From NCBI GenBank assembly GCA_036273455.1, contig DASUHP010000005.1, forward strand, positions 1-8,046: a DNA stretch of 8,046 nt, in the 5' to 3' direction. Within the stretch, counting starts at the first letter, position 1, and every line of letters starts with the position of its first letter. This document shows positions 4,579-8,046 of this stretch, piece by piece. The DNA is from CAIYRG01 sp036273455. Its GTDB lineage: Bacteria; Pseudomonadota; Alphaproteobacteria; Micropepsales; Micropepsaceae. Under the pieces are notes generated by a model, which saw only the letters and a list, made by a program, of their open reading frames with translations, was not told where the DNA came from and searched no databases. Both the position numbers and the translations under genes were made by a program.

Positions 4579-5546
4579 AAATCAAACTGACGCTGGCATG
4601 CAATGATTATGACCGCACGCGGCCGTTGATCGATGGCCGGGTGAAGCCGGAAGGCATTGAGCTTGCAGTTTCCGTGCTCAAGCCGCGGCAGTTGTTTCCG
4701 CGCATGCTCGATGATCAGGCATTCGATGTCGCCGAACTTTCGCTCGGCTCGCATGCCGCGCTGATCGCGCGCGGCAATAGCCCCTTTGTTGCCATTCCGG
4801 TGCCGATATCGCGCATTTTCCGCCATTCCTGCATCTATGTACGCAAGGGCGCCGGCATTCGCGGGCCGCAGGATCTGAAGGGAAAGCGCGTTGGCACTAC
4901 GCAATATGGCGCGACCGCGGTGATGATGATGAAGGGCATGCTGCAGGACGACTATGGCGTGGCGCCGCGCGACATGCAGTGGATAGTGGGTGGGCTGACA
5001 AAACCGGCCGAAAAGCCTCTCATCCCGCTCAACCTGCCGGCGGATATATCACTGGAGTTTGCCGGCAGCGATAAAACACTCGAAGGCATGTTCGAGTCCG
5101 GTGAACTCGATGCGCTGATCTCGATTTACATACCGCGGCTGTTTCTCTCCGGCTGGCCCGGCATCGCTCGGCTGTTTTCCGACTTCAAAGCGCAAGAGCA
5201 GGATTATTTTCGCCGCACCGGCATTTTCCCGATTATGCATATCGTGGCTATGCGCAAAGCAGTTTTTGAGGTGCATCCCTGGATCGTCGCGAGTCTCTAC
5301 CGCGCCTTTGTCGAAGCGCGCGAAATGGCGATCGATACCCTCTACGATACGGATGCGCTGGTCTCGACGCTTCCCTGGCTCATTGACCATGTCGAAGAAA
5401 GCCGGCGAGTTCTGGGCCAGGATTACTGGCCCTATGGGCTCGAACCCAATCGTCCTACTTTGCAGGCGCTGTGCCGTTATGTGCACGAACAGGGACTGGC
5501 GCCGCGGCTCGTGACGCCCGACGAATTGTTCGTCCCGGTGGAATGA
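4575..5546 (+). CDS. 4,5-dihydroxyphthalate decarboxylase-like protein (periplasmic-binding-protein fold)
   Basis: A 323-residue protein of the family that includes phthalate-pathway 4,5-dihydroxyphthalate decarboxylase. The opening MKIKLTLACNDYDRTRPLID and the segment DVAELSLGSH (51-60) are typical, and DLKGKRVGTTQYGATAVMMM (100-119) marks the second lobe of a type II periplasmic-binding fold. There is no signal peptide, so it is cytosolic, which fits an enzyme better than an ABC-transport binding protein; no transporter genes are adjacent. The family is broad and many members have unknown substrates, so the reaction here is inferred only to family level. The start gives the usual N-terminus directly at the first beta strand. 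Its TGA overlaps the start of the VOC gene (ATGA), indicating a two-gene operon. The left flank is about 470 bases without an intact gene. Confidence 0.82.
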   Translation: MKIKLTLACNDYDRTRPLIDGRVKPEGIELAVSVLKPRQLFPRMLDDQAFDVAELSLGSHAALIARGNSPFVAIPVPISRIFRHSCIYVRKGAGIRGPQDLKGKRVGTTQYGATAVMMMKGMLQDDYGVAPRDMQWIVGGLTKPAEKPLIPLNLPADISLEFAGSDKTLEGMFESGELDALISIYIPRLFLSGWPGIARLFSDFKAQEQDYFRRTGIFPIMHIVAMRKAVFEVHPWIVASLYRAFVEAREMAIDTLYDTDALVSTLPWLIDHVEESRRVLGQDYWPYGLEPNRPTLQALCRYVHEQGLAPRLVTPDELFVPVE

Positions 5547-5962
5547 TGCCGATGCCGCCGTTCAAACTCCTCGCAATCGACCATGTGGTGCTTCGCATCA
5601 CAGACATCACGCGCAGTCTCGCTTTCTATGTCGATGCACTCGGCTGCACGGTGGAGAAACTGCAGGACGACATCGGGCTGACGCAGCTTCGCGCCGGTTC
5701 ATCGCTGATCGATCTTGTACCGCTCACCCGAAAACTCGGGCGCGCCGGCGGTGCTGCGCCAGGAAAAGAGGGCCGCAATGTTGATCACTTCGCGCTCGAC
5801 ATTGAACCCTTCGACGAAGTGGCGATCCGCGCCCACCTTCAGGCGCATGGAATTGCTATCGGTGAATCGGGCCGGCGATACGGCGCCAAAGGCTACGGCC
5901 CGTCGATCTACGTGACCGACCCAGATGGCAACACCGTCGAACTGAAGGGCCCGGCTGACTGA
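5543..5962 (+). CDS. VOC-family metalloprotein (glyoxalase/dioxygenase fold)
   Basis: A 139-residue cytosolic single-chain VOC protein with two beta-alpha-beta-beta-beta modules. His14 (AIDHVVLRI) and, in the second module, His82 (NVDHFALDIE) and Glu133 (GNTVELKGP) are in the positions of the metal ligands of glyoxalase I and related enzymes. The C-terminal KGYGPSIYVTDPDGNTVEL is the standard family ending. ATGs occur at 5543, 5546 and 5552; 5543 gives the ATGA overlap with the upstream gene, while GGTGGA (5537-5542) is better spaced for 5552, so the true start may be up to three codons later. The members catalyse isomerisation, ring cleavage or epimerisation at a divalent metal. Coupling to the decarboxylase-like gene suggests a shared catabolic substrate, unidentified. 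Confidence 0.85.
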   Translation: MMPMPPFKLLAIDHVVLRITDITRSLAFYVDALGCTVEKLQDDIGLTQLRAGSSLIDLVPLTRKLGRAGGAAPGKEGRNVDHFALDIEPFDEVAIRAHLQAHGIAIGESGRRYGAKGYGPSIYVTDPDGNTVELKGPAD

Positions 5963-5996
5963 CCCGACCACCCACTTTCCTCCTTGAGGGAGAGGG

Positions 5997-6038
5997 CGGC
6001 GCGCCCGTGCTTGCCATTTTGCAAGCGCGGGCGCGCCG
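5997..6038. repeat. Very strong stem-loop between convergent genes (terminator or REP-like element)
   Basis: Bases 5997-6014 pair with 6021-6038 over 18 positions, including one G-T wobble (6008/6027), with the six-base loop CATTTT. Both arms contain GGCGCGCC. Neither side is followed by a T-run, so it is not a standard Rho-independent terminator, but it sits in the 105-base gap between the VOC gene and the convergent NHL gene, where it could stop or stabilise both transcripts. The flanks (GAGGGAGAGGGC before, GGGTGAGGGTC after) resemble the edges of dispersed palindromic elements common in proteobacterial genomes; copy number cannot be judged from one window. Confidence 0.6.
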
Positions 6039-6067
6039 GGTGAGGGTCAGTATCGCGCAAACTGCCC

Positions 6068-7141
6068 TTATTTCATTCCCTTAAACAGCAGCCGCTGCAT
6101 GCCGGCGCCCGTCTGCGCGATATAGATGTTGCCCTTCTGGTCGGTCTGGATGTGGTGGCCGGCCCCGAGGATTCCCGGCGGCTGAATCTGGCCGAGATAT
6201 TCCATGGTCTTCGGATCCACAATCGCAAGTCCCTTGTCGTAGCCGACATAGAGGAATTGCTTGTCGGGCGAAAAAGCGAGATCGCGCGCGAAAATGGCAT
6301 CCGTCCGCATCAGCTGCTTGATGAATTTGCCGTTGCGGTCGAATTCCTGAACCCGGCGGTTTTCGCGGTCGGCGACATAGACCATGCCGTCCTTCGACAC
6401 GCGGATGGCATGCACGACGCTGAATTGCTGCGGGCCGGGTTCCTTGAATTCCTTGTAGCTGATGATCGCGCAGGAGTCCGCATCCACCGGCTTGTTGCCG
6501 AATGCGCCCCACATCCGCTTGAACTTGCCATTGTTGGCGTCGAACACCGCGACCCGGTGATTGCCGTAGCCATCGGCGACGAACAGTTCATCGGTCTGCG
6601 GATCGATCTGCACGTCGGCCGGGCGATGCAGGTTCGCAGTGTCGGCGTTGCCTTTGCTTTGGTTGCTGTGCCCGATTTGCAGCACGAATTTGCCGTCCTG
6701 GGTGAATTTCAGGAGCTGGTCGTCCGCGACGGGGCGCAAACCCGGCAGGCCATTGGTCGGACAGGAATTGCCGCCCAGCCAGACATTGCCTTTGTAATCT
6801 ATGGTGATGCCATGCTCGCGCTCGGGCCATTGGTAACCTTGCCCGTCGCCACCCCAGCCGCGGATGTAATTGCCGTTCGGATCAAAAATCGTGATCGGCG
6901 GGGCTGCGTGCGCCTTGTCGTCGCCTTTCAGCGTCCGCGGCCGGCTCAATAGCCATGCATCGCCCTGCGCGTCGATCGCGATGCTGGACACATCGCCAAT
7001 CTTCATACCGGCCGGTAGCTTGGGCCAGTTCTTGTCAACTTCGAATGTCGGCAGAGCGCGGCCCTGCGCGAGCGAAGTCTGCGGCAGTGCGGCGGCGGTT
7101 GCTGAGATCGTCAATGCGACTGCAAATGCGAGATTTTTCAT
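6068..7141 (-). CDS. Secreted NHL-repeat beta-propeller, peptidyl-alpha-hydroxyglycine amidating-lyase-like
   Basis: A 357-residue exported protein. The start at 7141 has GGGAGGGAG just upstream; an in-frame TTG at 7204 would put 21 odd residues before the signal peptide and is rejected. The signal peptide is MKNLAFAVAL plus a further hydrophobic run, cut near SLA-Q (residues 25-26). The body is a beta-propeller with NHL-type repeats, clearest at 172-200 (HRPADVQID, then ELFVADGYGNHRVAVFD) and 242-274 (VVHAIRVSKDG, then VYVADRENRRVQEFD). Histidines 110, 172, 244 and 330 stand at the start of successive blades, as the zinc-binding histidines do in the lyase domain of peptide-amidating enzymes. 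Bacterial members are common, but peptide amidation by them is not established, so only the fold and family are claimed. It is divergent from the SMP-30 gene across 141 bases. Confidence 0.85.
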   Translation of the reverse strand: MKNLAFAVALTISATAAALPQTSLAQGRALPTFEVDKNWPKLPAGMKIGDVSSIAIDAQGDAWLLSRPRTLKGDDKAHAAPPITIFDPNGNYIRGWGGDGQGYQWPEREHGITIDYKGNVWLGGNSCPTNGLPGLRPVADDQLLKFTQDGKFVLQIGHSNQSKGNADTANLHRPADVQIDPQTDELFVADGYGNHRVAVFDANNGKFKRMWGAFGNKPVDADSCAIISYKEFKEPGPQQFSVVHAIRVSKDGMVYVADRENRRVQEFDRNGKFIKQLMRTDAIFARDLAFSPDKQFLYVGYDKGLAIVDPKTMEYLGQIQPPGILGAGHHIQTDQKGNIYIAQTGAGMQRLLFKGMK

Positions 7142-7159
7142 GGCTCCCTCCCAGGCGGC

Positions 7160-7182
7160 GCATGGTTCAGGCCCAACCATGC
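7160..7182 (-). promoter_or_regulatory. Inverted repeat GCATGGTT-N7-AACCATGC upstream of the NHL gene
   Basis: Perfect 8-bp arms at 7160-7167 and 7175-7182 with a 7-base centre, 19 bases upstream of the NHL start and 100 bases upstream of the SMP-30 start. In RNA it would be a hairpin just above the ribosome binding site; in DNA it has the 23-bp size of a dimeric repressor site. No convincing sigma-70 promoter pair was found in the 7142-7282 spacer on either strand. Confidence 0.45.
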
Positions 7183-7282
7183 CCCCATTGCCGGGCAAGG
7201 GCAACGGGGCGAATGCGGGTTATTGCCTCGTTTCACTGCTGTGATCCCGCTATTCTGCGAGAGTCATTCAGGAGCTTCGCCG

Positions 7283-8046
7283 ATGTTCAACCGGGTACTC
7301 GCCGTAACTGCTGCGCTCCTCATCGGTGCGCCTGCTTTTGCCCAGGCGCCGCGGGGCGAGCATCCGGTCAATGTCTCCGCCATTCCGGGAATCGTCGCGG
7401 AGGGGTCGCAGTGGAAAGCAGTTTGGTCGGGAGACGACGCAGACGGTATCGTCGGCACTCCCGATGGCGGAGTGATTTTCGCTCAGCGCGAAGTCAACCG
7501 TGTACGGAAAATATCTGCCGACGGCAAAACCTCTGTCGTGGTCGAGAATACCGATGCCGCGGGATCGCTTGGCATCGACTATCAGGGCCGGATCGTCGCC
7601 GTCCTGCGCGACCATCCATCCGTGGCGCTCCTGACGCCGGAACACAAAGTGCTGACCGACAATTATTATGGCGCGGCGTTCAAGGGCGCGGCCGATCTCG
7701 TGGTGGAAAAGCGCGGCGGGCTGTACGTCACCGAGAGCCGCAGAACGCCATGGCCCGGCGTGTATTACCTCGCGCCCGACGGCAAGATGTTCAGCTTTGG
7801 CGATGGAATGCGCGCCAATGGCATCGCCCTCTCGCCCGATGAGAAGACACTCTATGTCTCGAACCACGACGACATTGTCGTCATCCAGCTTCGCCCCGAT
7901 GGCACCGGCAGCAACAATCGCCACGAATCCGACAAGCTCCAGGGCCAGGGCGTGAACGCCGACGGTATGACGGTGGATGCTGCGGGGCGGGTTTATGTCT
8001 CGACGCAAACCGGCGTGCAGATACTCACTCCGGATGGCAAATTCAT
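7283..8046 (+). CDS. Secreted SMP-30/gluconolactonase-family beta-propeller, 3' end cut by window
   Basis: The first 254 residues are present and the frame is open to the right edge. The ATG at 7283 has AGGAG 8 bases upstream. Residues 1-20 are a clear signal peptide (MFNRVLAVTAALLIGAPAFA, then QAP), so the product is exported, unlike the cytosolic SMP-30 type. Likely divalent-metal ligands of the family can be placed: Glu40 (AEGSQW), Asn169 (MRANGIALSPDEKTLYVSN) and Asp217 (NADGMTVD), with spacing close to that of SMP-30. The family hydrolyses sugar lactones and related esters at a metal site in the middle of a six-blade propeller. The divergent neighbour is another exported propeller. A lactonase next to a locus with an exported quinoprotein dehydrogenase would make sense for sugar oxidation, but this is inference, and the specificity is not readable. 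Confidence 0.85.
   Translation, partial: MFNRVLAVTAALLIGAPAFAQAPRGEHPVNVSAIPGIVAEGSQWKAVWSGDDADGIVGTPDGGVIFAQREVNRVRKISADGKTSVVVENTDAAGSLGIDYQGRIVAVLRDHPSVALLTPEHKVLTDNYYGAAFKGAADLVVEKRGGLYVTESRRTPWPGVYYLAPDGKMFSFGDGMRANGIALSPDEKTLYVSNHDDIVVIQLRPDGTGSNNRHESDKLQGQGVNADGMTVDAAGRVYVSTQTGVQILTPDGKF

Noticed and set aside
6152..6952. 266-codon plus-strand frame opposite the NHL gene
   Set aside because: Antisense of a clear propeller gene; no signal peptide, no domain, no ribosome binding site evidence.
7223..7256. TTGCCT ... TATTCT as a promoter of the SMP-30 gene
   Set aside because: The spacer is 22 bases, too long for sigma-70; the alternative TTTCAC leaves only 14.
6955..7842. 295-codon plus-strand frame crossing the NHL-SMP-30 spacer, and a 246-codon minus frame (7268-8008)
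   Set aside because: Both overlap the SMP-30 gene in the wrong frame and have the Arg-rich composition of shadow frames.

Overview
The window is GC-rich bacterial chromosomal DNA with ten recognisable protein genes, two of them cut by the window edges. The best taxonomic hint is a promoter with the exact GGAAC-N16-CGTT layout of the alphaproteobacterial general-stress sigma factor EcfG. The gene mix (quinoprotein dehydrogenase, CHRD protein, DUF2231 membrane protein, amidating-lyase-like NHL protein, SMP-30 protein) would suit a soil or freshwater alphaproteobacterium. This placement is inference; there is no rRNA or other marker gene to confirm it.

Left part (1-2239). On the minus strand lies the N-terminal 358 residues of a periplasmic quinohaemoprotein dehydrogenase, with a cytochrome c domain in front of the PQQ propeller. 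Upstream of it is a small secreted CHRD-domain protein. A clear Rho-independent terminator overlaps the CHRD stop codon, so the dehydrogenase probably has its own promoter; its leader holds two hairpins running up to the ribosome binding site. A 112-base divergent spacer then carries a vegetative-type promoter for the CHRD gene and the EcfG-like promoter for a four-helix DUF2231 membrane protein.

Middle (2233-4106). Four minus-strand genes are packed with overlaps or a 20-base gap, in transcription order: mntA-type nucleotidyltransferase, hepT-type HEPN protein, an antibiotic-biosynthesis-monooxygenase (ABM) fold protein, and an NAD(P)-dependent dehydrogenase with a DUF1932-type C-terminal part. 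The first two form a toxin-antitoxin module that appears to share a transcript with two metabolic genes. Upstream (4145-4517) is a stretch with no intact gene; it reads as a possible frameshifted gene remnant.

Right part (4561-8046). A 4,5-dihydroxyphthalate-decarboxylase-like protein (periplasmic-binding fold, no signal peptide) is translationally coupled to a VOC-family metalloprotein, a pair that suggests a small catabolic unit for an aromatic or related acid. A very strong stem-loop separates this pair from the convergent NHL/amidating-lyase-like secreted propeller gene. That gene is in turn divergent from a secreted SMP-30/gluconolactonase-type propeller gene that runs off the right edge. 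Three exported beta-propeller proteins in 8 kb suggest an oxidative or hydrolytic periplasmic metabolism, though no shared substrate can be read from the sequence.

No tRNA, rRNA, insertion sequence or CRISPR array was seen.
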